A stretch of 64,000 nt of DNA from Owenweeksia sp965214115 (lineage in GTDB: Bacteria; Bacteroidota; Bacteroidia; Flavobacteriales; Schleiferiaceae), in NCBI GenBank assembly GCA_965214115.1, contig CBDCAU010000008.1:519919-583918 (forward strand). Reading direction: 5' to 3'. Below the pieces are notes generated by a model, which was not told the origin of the DNA, did not search any database, and saw nothing but the letters and a program-made list of their open reading frames with translations. Positions 15,841 through 23,669 of the stretch are shown one piece after another. Within the stretch, counting starts at the first letter, position 1. Each line of letters starts with the position of its first letter. Position numbers and translations under genes: made by a program.

Positions 15841-16711
15841 ATGCCAAAACTACATTCGATGACGGGCTTCGGGAAGGCCACGCTGGAACTCCCCGCTAAG
15901 AAAATCACTTTCGAAATCAAGAGCCTGAACAGCAAGCAAATGGATGTAAATATCCGCTTACCGCTGATTTTCAAGGAGAAAGAAACTTTGATGCGGAAAA
16001 TGATTTCCGAGAAATTGCAGCGCGGCAAAGTGGATCTGACGATGAACTGTGAAATTACTGGTTCAGAATTGGCGCCGAAAAGTGAACACAGTTTTGGTGA
16101 AGTCCTACATTCATCAATTGCAAGAAATCACGAATGAAACCAACGCCAGCGGCGACGTTCTTACCGCCGTGATGCGGCTTCCCGATGTTTTGCTCCCCGC
16201 GGAAAACGAGCTCGACGAAAACGAATGGAAAGAAATTTCGGCTGCTTTGGAATCTGCCATAGAAAAACTCCAAAAGTTCCGCGCGGACGAGGGCGCGACT
16301 TTGCAAAAGGACGTGGACAAACATTTGAAAAGCATCGAAAAGAAATTACAAAAGGTACCCGAATTTGAAGCCGACCGAATCCAGCGCGTACGCGAAAAAA
16401 TGCAGCGCAGCTTGGCGGAGTTCAACGGTACTTTGGACGAAAACCGTTTTGAACAGGAACTGATTTATTACCTTGAGAAGCTGGACGTTACGGAAGAAAA
16501 AGTGCGCCTCCAATCCCATTTGGATTACTTTGAAAAACTGATGGACGAAGGCGGCGCGATTGGCAAAAAGCTGGGTTTTGTTTCGCAAGAAATCGGACGG
16601 GAAATCAACACCTTGGGCAGTAAAGCCAACCACGCGGATATGCAAAAAGTGGTGGTGCAGATGAAAGATGATTTGGAGAAAATCAAGGAGCAGGTTTTGA
16701 ATATATTATGA
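15841..16711 (+). CDS. yicC: YicC family endoribonuclease, frame interrupted once
   Basis: The N-terminal part (HSMTGFGKATLELPAKK, NSKQMDVNIRLP) is open to 16137 and the rest (VKSYIHQLQEITNET through VQMKDDLEKIKEQVLNIL) is open in the next frame to 16711. The frames meet at CCG-AAAA-GTG near 16078; removing one A gives ELAPKVNTVLVKSYI and a protein of 289 residues, the normal YicC length. Both halves look fully conserved, so this is either a read error in a short A-run or a very recent mutation. YicC proteins cleave RNA (including RyhB decay in E. coli). Confidence 0.8.
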
Positions 16712-16712
16712 T

Positions 16713-16745
16713 TTGCGATTATTTCGATTGACGATTGACGATTGC
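16713..16745. repeat. CGATTGA heptamer repeat
   Basis: Contains CGATTGACGATTGACGATTG at 16726-16745, nearly three perfect 7-base units, preceded by looser CGATT pieces. One base per unit differs from the ATTGCCG tract before mutS. Confidence 0.6.
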
Positions 16746-16819
16746 TGTTTGCGTTGATTAATTACGATTGAATTGCTACTGGATTGCTATAGAATTACCA
16801 CCGAATTACATTCCTCATT

Positions 16820-17221
16820 ATGGAAAAAATAGAACACATCGGAATCGCTGTAAAAAATTTGGAAAAATCCAATCAACTTTTTGCGCAACTTTTTGGTGAG
16901 AATCATTACAAAATTGAGGAAGTAAAAAGTGAAGGAGTCCGCACTTCATTTTTTAAAAACGGGCCGAATAAAATCGAGTTGTTAGAAGCTACAAATCCCA
17001 ATAGTCCCATTGCCAAATTTTTAGATAAAAAAGGCGAGGGAATCCATCACATCGCTTTTGCGGTGGAAGACATTCGTTCGGAAATGAAACGTCTTGAGGA
17101 AGAAGGATTTACCATTTTGAACAAGGAACCAAAAGAAGGGGCGGATAACAAATGGGTGGCATTTTTACACCCTAAAACCACCAACGGCGTTTTGATAGAA
17201 CTATGTCAAGAAAAAGTTTAG
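16820..17221 (+). CDS. mce: methylmalonyl-CoA epimerase
   Basis: A 133-residue single-domain VOC fold enzyme. The start EHIGIAVKNLEKS, GENHYKIEEV, and the metal-site pieces HHIAFAVEDI (near residue 76) and LIELCQ (near 126) match methylmalonyl-CoA epimerase, which interconverts (S)- and (R)-methylmalonyl-CoA in propionate metabolism. The metal ligands His (HIG), His (HHIAF) and Glu (IELCQ) are present. The upstream 108 bases hold AT-rich GAATTAC and CGATTGA repeats. The stop overlaps the convergent HAD gene by four bases. Confidence 0.92.
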   Translation: MEKIEHIGIAVKNLEKSNQLFAQLFGENHYKIEEVKSEGVRTSFFKNGPNKIELLEATNPNSPIAKFLDKKGEGIHHIAFAVEDIRSEMKRLEEEGFTILNKEPKEGADNKWVAFLHPKTTNGVLIELCQEKV

Positions 17222-17841
17222 TTTTTCTCCGTTTCTCCGATATAGTTTTCGATTTCTAAAATGCTGTCTAAATCAGGATCAAAACGCCACGTTCTTATAT
17301 TTAATTTTTCGGCCGTTTTAACGTGCTGGCGGCCATCATCCACATAAAAGGTTTCGGCGGGTTTTAATGAGTTTTCCGCCATTATTTTTTCGAAGATTTC
17401 AGTATCCGGTTTGCGCATCCCCATCTCAAAACTGAAATAGGTTTTTTGAAATAGGCGACAAAACTGCGCGTAGCGAAAATGGCCTGCATCTTTCTTGATT
17501 TTGTCCAAATGCAATTGGTTGGTATTGCTCAGCAAATAAAGGTTGTAGGTTTTTTTCAACTTTTTCAGCAAATCGATATTTTCATCCGGTAATCTCTTGA
17601 AAATCATCGAGTTCCAAGCGGCGGCGATGTCATCTTTGAAGATTTTTTTCCGAAAGAAAAACGCTTGCATTTCTTCCAAGAATTCATCCTTGGAAGACTT
17701 GCCCTTCTCGAATTTTTGAAAGATTTTCTTTTGGTCTTTCAGTTCTTCCTGTGCGCCCAAGTCTTTGAGCGCCTGCCAAGTAAGGCCTTCGTCGATGGGC
17801 AGCAAAACATTGCCGAAGTCGAAAATAACGTTGCGAATCAT
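17218..17841 (-). CDS. HAD-family hydrolase
   Basis: A 207-residue HAD phosphatase. Motif I is slightly altered: IFDFGNVLLPIDE (the nucleophile DxD becomes DFGN, as in many YihX-like members). Motif II is LLSNTNQLH near residue 103. Motif III/IV is in MRKPDTEIFEKIM and FYVDDGRQHVKTAEKL near 170. YihX-like proteins dephosphorylate sugar phosphates. The stop overlaps the end of mce from the opposite strand. A TAAATTCG box ends four bases before the ATG, suggesting a leaderless transcript. Confidence 0.85.
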   Translation of the reverse strand: MIRNVIFDFGNVLLPIDEGLTWQALKDLGAQEELKDQKKIFQKFEKGKSSKDEFLEEMQAFFFRKKIFKDDIAAAWNSMIFKRLPDENIDLLKKLKKTYNLYLLSNTNQLHLDKIKKDAGHFRYAQFCRLFQKTYFSFEMGMRKPDTEIFEKIMAENSLKPAETFYVDDGRQHVKTAEKLNIRTWRFDPDLDSILEIENYIGETEKN

Positions 17842-17845
17842 CGGG

Positions 17846-17853
17846 CGAATTTA
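17846..17853 (-). promoter_or_regulatory. -7-like box (TAAATTCG) four bases before HAD gene
   Basis: One mismatch to TAnnTTTG. Ends four bases before the ATG at 17841, so transcription would begin at the start codon. Confidence 0.45.
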
Positions 17854-17899
17854 CAGACCTTCTATTAAAATGTTGGGATGACTTTTCTGTGCATTCTCA

Positions 17900-17907
17900 T
17901 ACCTTTG
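17900..17907 (+). promoter_or_regulatory. -7 box (TACCTTTG) for the CAT-anticodon tRNA
   Basis: Perfect TAnnTTTG match 12 bases before the first base of the tRNA. Confidence 0.65.
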
Positions 17908-17919
17908 CAAAAATTTTTC

Positions 17920-17993
17920 GGGCCCATAGCTCAGTTGGTTAGAGTAGATGACTCATAATCATTTGGTCGTTGGTTCGAGCCCAACTGGGCCCA
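17920..17993 (+). tRNA. tRNA with CAT anticodon (tRNA-Ile2-like)
   Basis: Acceptor GGGCCCA/TGGGCCC with discriminator A, D-arm GCTCAGTTGGTTAGAGT, anticodon arm GATGA-CTCATAA-TCATT, T-arm GTTGG-TTCGAGC-CCAAC. The CTCATAATCATTTGGTC context is closer to lysidine-modified tRNA-Ile2 than to elongator Met, but sequence alone cannot settle this. CCA is not encoded. Confidence 0.9.
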
Positions 17994-18000
17994 CAAAGAA

Positions 18001-18029
18001 ACCCCCGCATTTTCGGTGCGGGGGTTTTT
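18001..18029 (+). terminator. terminator after the CAT-anticodon tRNA
   Basis: ACCCCCGCA / TGCGGGGGT stem around TTTTCGG, followed by TTTT. Confidence 0.85.
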
Positions 18030-18175
18030 GATTTAGAATAATTTGAATACGGCTCGATTCTGTTCATTCGGATGAACAATTTTTGGGAATTTCGTTCATC
18101 GCGATACACAAAACAGGATTTTCTTCCCCAGAGATTCTAATCTCAAAAACCTCGACTTTTGTAAAAATTTCTTTT

Positions 18176-20158
18176 GTGAAAAACTCATTTCTACTCATTC
18201 TCCTATTCCCTTTTTTCGCTTCCGCGCAGATCCAAACTTTGCAGAATGCTCACACTGAGAATGTTGCAGTAGATTTCAACCCCACCCTGAAACCCTTTTA
18301 CCACGGCGTGGCCAGTGGCGACCCACTCCAAAATTCCGTGATTATCTGGACAAGGGTGACGCCCGATTCCGGTTTTGGCGGAACAACGATTTCCGGTACT
18401 TGGAAAATCACCACCGACACCGCGATGACCAACCTCATCACTCAAGGAAACTTCACCACGGATTCCTCCAAAGATTTCACGGTAAAAATTGATATTCAGG
18501 GACTTGCGATTGGAACGACCTATTATTATCAATTTGAATCCAACGGAAAAAAATCTTTGGTTGGCCGCACAAAAACGTTGCCTGTTACCAATGTGAACCG
18601 CCTGAAATTCGGCGTGGTTTCCTGTTCCAATTATGAGGCGGGTTTCTTTAACGCTTATGCCGCCATTGGCAACCGCAATGATTTGGATGCGGTGCTGCAT
18701 TTAGGCGATTATATATATGAATACCGCGCGGGCACTTCCAGCGATTCGGCCATCGGGCGTTTTCACGAAAATTTTGAAACGGTGACCAAAGCGCAGTACC
18801 GCGCGCGTTATTCGCTCTATCGATTGGATCCCGACTTGTGCCGCGCCCACCAGCAGCATCCGTTCATCCACATTTGGGACGACCACGAAACTGCCAACGA
18901 CGCTTGGAAGGACGGCGCGCAAAACCACCAGCCCGCCACCGAAGGGCCGTGGGCCCAGCGGAAAAGCGCTGCCAATCAAGTGTTTTTCGAGTGGCTGCCC
19001 ATCCGCGAAAACGCCAAGCGGCAGATTTACCGAACGTTTGATTTTGGAAATTTGGCGAAGCTCACAATGCTGGACACCCGCTTGGAAGGCCGCCAGCAGC
19101 AGTTGAATTCTGTGACGAATCCATCGCTGAATGACACCGCTCGCACGATGCTGGGCGACACGCAATTGACGTGGTTTGAAAATGAATTGCAAAATTCCGG
19201 CGCTGTTTGGAATTTGATTGGCAACCAAGTGCTTTTCGCGCAGTTCAACATCGGCTGGGCGGGGCCAATCATCAACCGGACGCCGGAGCAGATGGAAAGT
19301 ATTTTCTTGGATATTTGGGATGGGTATCCGGCTGAACGTCAAAGGATTATCCAATTTTTAAACGATAATCAAATTGACAATACCATTTTTTTAACAGGGG
19401 ATTTCCACAGCAGTTTCGCCTTTGATATTGCCGATACTGTAGTGGATGAAAATAATAATTATGCCCCCATTCCCAATTATAATCAACTTACTGGCGCCGG
19501 TTCGAGCGCGGTAGAATTCGCCACGCCGAGCATCACTTCCGCCAATTTTGACGAAAGATTGGACACGCTCCCATCTTTTACCGTTACCATTTTGGAACTC
19601 CAAATCAACGATACTTTGCAACAAACAAATACCAACCCCAATCCGCATATGAAATATGTGGATTTGGATAGGCACGGGTACATCATTTTAGATGTAAATT
19701 CTGATAGTGTTAAAGCCAATTTTTACTATATAAATACTTTAAAAAAACGCAATTCCAATGAAAAATTTGGAACGGCTTGGATGGTAAAGAATGGTGAAAA
19801 TAAATTGGCAAAAGCTAAAACCGAAAGCGCACCCAAAACACAGCAGGACATTCCCGCACCGCTTCACCCAAGTTCGGAAATTGGAATGGAAGAATTTGAA
19901 ATTCAGGTTTTTGCAATATATCCCAATCCGGCCAGCGAAGTCTTGAATTTGCAAATTGGAATGGAAAGATGGGATGATTTTCAAGCACAAATTCTTTCAA
20001 TGGATGGTAAGGTTTTAAAAGAATTTTATCGCTATGATGATTCGGGCGGGATTTATGAAGTTCAGGTGGACATTTCTGAAATTCCAAAGGGTGCTTATAT
20101 TTTACAAATAAAAAATGGAAGTTTTAAGAAGGGTTTTCGGTTTGTGAAAGCCCCCTAA
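18176..20158 (+). CDS. PhoD-like alkaline phosphatase with T9SS sorting tail
   Basis: A 660-residue secreted phosphatase. I choose the GTG at 18176: it gives MKNSFLLILLFPFFASA, a good signal peptide, while the longer frame does not. An N-terminal Fn3-like part (FYHGVASGDPL, IIWTRVTP) is followed by the PhoD catalytic domain with HLGDYIYEY, WDDHETANDAW and GDFHSSFAF, which supply metal ligands (Fe/Ca in this family). The last ~75 residues carry YPNPASEVLNLQI and end FKKGFRFVKAP, a type A T9SS sorting domain, so export to the cell surface or medium is expected. Its stop codon lies inside a fold-back repeat. Confidence 0.9.
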   Translation: MKNSFLLILLFPFFASAQIQTLQNAHTENVAVDFNPTLKPFYHGVASGDPLQNSVIIWTRVTPDSGFGGTTISGTWKITTDTAMTNLITQGNFTTDSSKDFTVKIDIQGLAIGTTYYYQFESNGKKSLVGRTKTLPVTNVNRLKFGVVSCSNYEAGFFNAYAAIGNRNDLDAVLHLGDYIYEYRAGTSSDSAIGRFHENFETVTKAQYRARYSLYRLDPDLCRAHQQHPFIHIWDDHETANDAWKDGAQNHQPATEGPWAQRKSAANQVFFEWLPIRENAKRQIYRTFDFGNLAKLTMLDTRLEGRQQQLNSVTNPSLNDTARTMLGDTQLTWFENELQNSGAVWNLIGNQVLFAQFNIGWAGPIINRTPEQMESIFLDIWDGYPAERQRIIQFLNDNQIDNTIFLTGDFHSSFAFDIADTVVDENNNYAPIPNYNQLTGAGSSAVEFATPSITSANFDERLDTLPSFTVTILELQINDTLQQTNTNPNPHMKYVDLDRHGYIILDVNSDSVKANFYYINTLKKRNSNEKFGTAWMVKNGENKLAKAKTESAPKTQQDIPAPLHPSSEIGMEEFEIQVFAIYPNPASEVLNLQIGMERWDDFQAQILSMDGKVLKEFYRYDDSGGIYEVQVDISEIPKGAYILQIKNGSFKKGFRFVKAP

Positions 20159-20232
20159 ATCCCCCAAAGGGGGACTTCCCTCTTCGGCTACCGCGCTGCT
20201 TAGCCCCCCTTTGGGGGGTTGGGGGGCTTCTC
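20150..20232. repeat. GC-rich fold-back repeat between convergent genes
   Basis: Two hairpin-forming GC-rich arms (TCCCCCAAAGGGGGA and CCCCCCTTTGGGGGG) flank a short centre. The first 28 bases (20150-20177) recur identically at 47176-47203. The stop codon of the PhoD gene and the last nine codons and stop of hemJ lie inside it. It probably also terminates both transcripts. Confidence 0.7.
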
Positions 20233-20757
20233 TCTCTTTCTCTTATAAATCTTCGCCACCACAAAAAACAAAACCCCCAATCCCACCAAAAGCGCCAGCC
20301 CGAACCACAACCCCTGCAAGTTTTTCCATACGGCCAGCATCACAATCGCAATCAAAACCAAAGTGGGCAATTCATTATATAAACGGTAACCAAAACTGGA
20401 AATCCCCGTCGGTTCGCGGCGCAATTTTTTCATCTGCCGGATGCAGGAAAAATGGTAAATCGTTACTAAAACCACCAGCCCCAGTTTGATTTGCATCCAA
20501 GGTTGGCTCAACCATACCGAGTTGATTATCAGCATCCCCAATCCACCAATCCACGTCATAATCATCGCCGGCGTTTGGATGATGTTCATCAGCCGACCTT
20601 CCATCAGTTCATATTGCTTGCGCAAAATGGGCGTGGCCGCGTCGTTTTTTTCCCACGTTTCTTTATGATAAACGAACAGTCGCACGGTGTAAAAAATCCC
20701 CGCGAACCAACTGATGAAGCCGATGATGTGCAGCGCTTTGAAAAAGTTGTAAAGCAT
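20200..20757 (-). CDS. hemJ: HemJ-like protoporphyrinogen oxidase
   Basis: A 185-residue membrane protein from the ATG at 20757. I reject the 20-codon-longer start because a TAAATTTG promoter box lies five bases before this ATG. The sequence FFKALHIIGFISWFAGIFY with RLFVYH, the LMNIIQTPAMIMTWIGG segment and the WMQIKLGLVVLVTIYHF segment are typical of HemJ (UPF0093), the heme-dependent enzyme converting protoporphyrinogen IX to protoporphyrin IX. His10 of the first helix is kept. The C-terminal KPPNPPKGG is encoded by the fold-back repeat. Confidence 0.88.
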   Translation of the reverse strand: MLYNFFKALHIIGFISWFAGIFYTVRLFVYHKETWEKNDAATPILRKQYELMEGRLMNIIQTPAMIMTWIGGLGMLIINSVWLSQPWMQIKLGLVVLVTIYHFSCIRQMKKLRREPTGISSFGYRLYNELPTLVLIAIVMLAVWKNLQGLWFGLALLVGLGVLFFVVAKIYKRKREKPPNPPKGG

Positions 20758-20762
20758 CGCCG

Positions 20763-20770
20763 CAAATTTA
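20763..20770 (-). promoter_or_regulatory. -7 box (TAAATTTG) five bases before hemJ ATG
   Basis: Perfect TAnnTTTG, same 5-base distance to the start codon as at yicC. Predicts a leaderless mRNA. Confidence 0.6.
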
Positions 20771-20948
20771 GGTGGGAGAATTTCAGCAGCGTTGATTTTC
20801 AACCATTTGATTTTCAAAAAACAAGCGGCTTACTTTTTTATAATGAAAAAATCAGACAACCAATTCTGTCAAAAAATCTTTACGAATAAGCGATCCAAAA
20901 CACTTGCTTAACCGTAAGTTTGCACCGTAATAACAAATAAACACGATT

Positions 20949-21629
20949 ATGAACTTCAAAAAATCGCTCTTGGCTTTCGGCGCTATCGCCGTTGTAGGCG
21001 TGAGCACTTGGCTGATTGCGGCCGACCACGTGGACGCTCCCGATGTGCGGGTAGCCGACTTCGAAGGCACCACGTCAGATATTGCTGACCTTTACGCCTT
21101 TCAAAGCGAGCAGAACAATAGCAAAATGGTGCTGGTAGGCACTATGCAGGGGCTGATGTCTCCGCAAGCTACGCAGAATGCATCTTTCGATGAGGATGTA
21201 CTTCTCGAATTCAACATCGATAACGATGGAGACCTAGTGGAAGATTTGGTGATCCAGTGTACTTTCAAAGACAATCAAATGATTGTGTACGGCCCGCTGA
21301 CGCCCGATCAAATAGGTCTTACCAGTGTGGTAACCGAGGATGATCCGACCGTTACCGTGGATGTTACGCCTTATGGCACCTCCGCCATTTCCATCACAGA
21401 AAATGATGTGAAAGCTTTTGCCGGCGCACGCGATGATCCCTTCTTCTTCGACATTTTGCAGTACAACGAGATTGTTGCAAAAAGAGCAACTTCTTTTAGG
21501 ACGCCTGGCGTTGATACCTTCGCGGGTACAAACGTGATGGCCGTTGTTTTGGAATTGCCCAAGTCAATGTTTGGCGTCGGTTCTGGCGCTTCCTTCAATG
21601 TTTGGCTCGAAAGCAAGCGCAGCAATTAA
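20949..21629 (+). CDS. DUF4331-type secreted protein
   Basis: A 226-residue protein with an N-terminal signal (MNFKKSLLAFGAIAVVGVSTWLIA) followed at once by ADHVDAPDVRVADFEGTT and IADLYAFQSEQN. The ADH(x)DAP...IADLYAF pattern is the hallmark of DUF4331. Strand-rich middle (LEFNIDNDGDLVEDLVIQ), and an end with MAVVLELPKSMFGVGSG. Function unknown; it is predicted periplasmic or secreted. A TAAGTTTG box lies about 27 bases upstream. The next gene, 29 bases downstream, looks like a second part of the same family. Confidence 0.78.
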   Translation: MNFKKSLLAFGAIAVVGVSTWLIAADHVDAPDVRVADFEGTTSDIADLYAFQSEQNNSKMVLVGTMQGLMSPQATQNASFDEDVLLEFNIDNDGDLVEDLVIQCTFKDNQMIVYGPLTPDQIGLTSVVTEDDPTVTVDVTPYGTSAISITENDVKAFAGARDDPFFFDILQYNEIVAKRATSFRTPGVDTFAGTNVMAVVLELPKSMFGVGSGASFNVWLESKRSN

Positions 21630-21658
21630 GCACAAAATCTTTAAAAACACTTTTTGAT

Positions 21659-22231
21659 ATGAAATTTTTCAACGACAGAAAATCAATGTTGGGCGCGGCG
21701 TTTTTGGCCAGCACCCTCATTTTCGCGACATCCTGCGGGGATGATGATGATATGGGAATGGATGACGATGGCCCCACCGGCCCCAACAAGACCACTTACA
21801 CTCAGGAAGACCAAATGGGTCGCCCTGCCATCAACACTGTTTTGGTGACGATGGGGAACAAGAACGAGTTCAACACCACCATTCCTTCGGATATGGAGGC
21901 GGAATTTCAAGCGGATTTTGCCGCGCGGGTGGCCGCTTTGAACCCTGACTTTGACTCCACGGCTCTGGGAGACGATGCTACCGAACTCAGTACGCTGCTT
22001 TCCAATGACGTTTTGGGAGTGGCCACGAACGGCAAAACCACTTTTGCCGACCTGACCGATGGCACCATCCTGACGGGTCGCAAACTGACCGATGACGTGG
22101 TGGACACCGAATTGCTGCTGATTTTCGGCGGCTCCGATGGGATGCAAAAGCCTGGTTTGGTGAGCGATAACGTAGATGAAAACGACAAGCTGTTTTTGTC
22201 CACTTTCCCCTATTTGTCGTCTCCTCACTAA
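21659..22231 (+). CDS. DUF4331-related lipoprotein
   Basis: A 190-residue lipoprotein: MKFFNDRKSMLGAAFLAST, lipobox FATSC, then an Asp/Gly-rich linker. The remainder (MGRPAINTVLVTMGNKNEFN, LTDGTILTGRKLTDDVVDTELLLIFGG, LVSDNVDENDKLFLSTFPYLSSPH) matches the C-terminal half usually found in DUF4331 proteins (GRKLTDDVVD, FPYL). With the preceding gene it forms an adjacent pair, consistent with a split or specialised two-subunit form. Start chosen at 21659; upstream codons lie in the previous gene. Confidence 0.75.
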   Translation: MKFFNDRKSMLGAAFLASTLIFATSCGDDDDMGMDDDGPTGPNKTTYTQEDQMGRPAINTVLVTMGNKNEFNTTIPSDMEAEFQADFAARVAALNPDFDSTALGDDATELSTLLSNDVLGVATNGKTTFADLTDGTILTGRKLTDDVVDTELLLIFGGSDGMQKPGLVSDNVDENDKLFLSTFPYLSSPH

Positions 22232-22262
22232 TCAAAACTTTTGGTTTTAATAAGTTAAGATG

Positions 22263-22297
22263 AAAGTGGCTGCCTTCGGGTAGCCGCTTTTTTTATT
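22263..22297 (+). terminator. terminator after the DUF4331 pair
   Basis: Twelve-base stem AAAGTGGCTGCC / GGTAGCCGCTTT on a TTCG loop, then a run of T. Confidence 0.85.
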
Positions 22298-22314
22298 TTA
22301 TAAATAGAACAAAA

Positions 22315-23607
22315 ATGAATAGAATTGCCCTGTTTTTATTGACGCTATTTTTAGTGCAATGTGATGCGGAAAAGGAGAACCCAAATATTGCATCGGAAAA
22401 AGATGTTTTGCCTTATTTAAATTATGACAAAAAAAGCGCGGATGGAAACTTGCAATTTTGGGAGGCGGAGCTGACCGAAAACGAGCGGAACATCTTGGCG
22501 ATGCCGCGCGTGGCGGGCGCGCTTTCAGGGCGGTTCAGGAGCGAGGGGCGAATCGGGGATTTACTGCGTTCCGACAGCCTATTGCGCCGCACGGTGCAAA
22601 TAAACGCCCAACCTTCGGCGGGGCTGTATTTGAGCTTGGCGCAAAATGCCATCGCGCAGCATCAGTTCCGCCGCGCCAACCTGTATTTGGACACGGCCTT
22701 TTCCATCGGTGACCGACCCTACGGAACGATGCTCCTGCGTTTTGATGTGGCAATGGAAACAGGCGATTATCCACTGGCCGCCAGCCTTTTAAAGCAAATC
22801 CAAAATGAACGCAGCAAGTTTCAGTACCTTTTGCGGAAAGCCAAATATCAAGATTATGAAGGCGACTTGGAAGGCGCGCTAAAATCAATGGAGGAGGCGC
22901 TGGCTTGGGCGGAGGAAAAGGAGAACGAAGCACTGATTTTGTGGGCGCGCAGCAACCTCGCGGATATGTATGGCCACGATGGTCAAATCCAAAAATCCTA
23001 CGATACCAATCTGAAAGTTTTGGCGCAGGATTCGTCTTATAAATATGCGCTGAAAGGGATTGCTTGGGTGGCTTATGCCAATGACAAGAATTTGGAATTG
23101 GCGAAAGCAATCATTCAAAATTTGCATCAAAAAAACCCTAAACCAGATTATGATTTATTGTTGGCAGAAATGGCCGCTTTTGAAGGGGATGAAAAGGCCG
23201 AAAAAGAACATTTAAAATTGTTCAAAAAAGAGGCATCTAAACCCGAATATGGCGGAATGTACCATACTTATCTATTTGACATTTATGCCGATGAAAAATC
23301 CAGTTTGCCAAAGGCCAAGGCCATTGCCTACCAAGAAATCGCGGAGCGGCCCACCCCGGCTTCTTACAGTTTGTTGGCGTGGGTGTATTCTAAAAATGGC
23401 AACGTGGAAAAAGCAGTGGAAATCATTGAAAACCAAGTGGCTGGAAAAACCTACGAACCAAACGCACAGTATAAAATGGGCGTGATTTACAAATTGGATG
23501 GGCAAAATGACAAGGCGGAAAAATATCTGAAAGAAGCGCAATCCGCGGCGTATGAATTAGGGCCGGGAACAGCGGCCCACGTTGAAAAACTCCTTTCCCA
23601 ATTATAG
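22315..23607 (+). CDS. TPR-repeat lipoprotein
   Basis: A 430-residue lipoprotein (signal MNRIALFLLTLFLVQC, Cys18 by lipobox LVQC). The rest is helical with tetratricopeptide-like pairs: LYLSLAQNAIAQHQFRRANL near residue 100, FDVAMETGDYPLAASLL, DYEGDLEGALKSMEEALAW near 185, YSLLAWVYSKNGNVEKAVEI near 355 and YKMGVIYKLDGQNDKAEKYL near 390. Probably an outer-membrane-anchored scaffold. Bacteroidota often place such a protein beside DUF4331 genes, which suggests a common process that I cannot name. Confidence 0.8.
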   Translation: MNRIALFLLTLFLVQCDAEKENPNIASEKDVLPYLNYDKKSADGNLQFWEAELTENERNILAMPRVAGALSGRFRSEGRIGDLLRSDSLLRRTVQINAQPSAGLYLSLAQNAIAQHQFRRANLYLDTAFSIGDRPYGTMLLRFDVAMETGDYPLAASLLKQIQNERSKFQYLLRKAKYQDYEGDLEGALKSMEEALAWAEEKENEALILWARSNLADMYGHDGQIQKSYDTNLKVLAQDSSYKYALKGIAWVAYANDKNLELAKAIIQNLHQKNPKPDYDLLLAEMAAFEGDEKAEKEHLKLFKKEASKPEYGGMYHTYLFDIYADEKSSLPKAKAIAYQEIAERPTPASYSLLAWVYSKNGNVEKAVEIIENQVAGKTYEPNAQYKMGVIYKLDGQNDKAEKYLKEAQSAAYELGPGTAAHVEKLLSQL

Positions 23608-23629
23608 GAGGGAAAATGGTACGAAAAAC

Positions 23630-23662
23630 AGAGCGGCACGTTTAACTTGCCGCTCTTTCTTT
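23630..23662 (+). terminator. terminator after the TPR lipoprotein gene
   Basis: Nine-base stem AGAGCGGCA / TGCCGCTCT followed by TTCTTTTT. Confidence 0.8.
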
Positions 23663-23669
23663 TTATAAA

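Noticed and set aside
16074..16090. Programmed frameshift in yicC
   Set aside because: A +1 shift at CCG-AAAA-GTG lacks a known slippery heptamer or stimulatory structure, and yicC is not known to need frameshifting. Read error or mutation is simpler.
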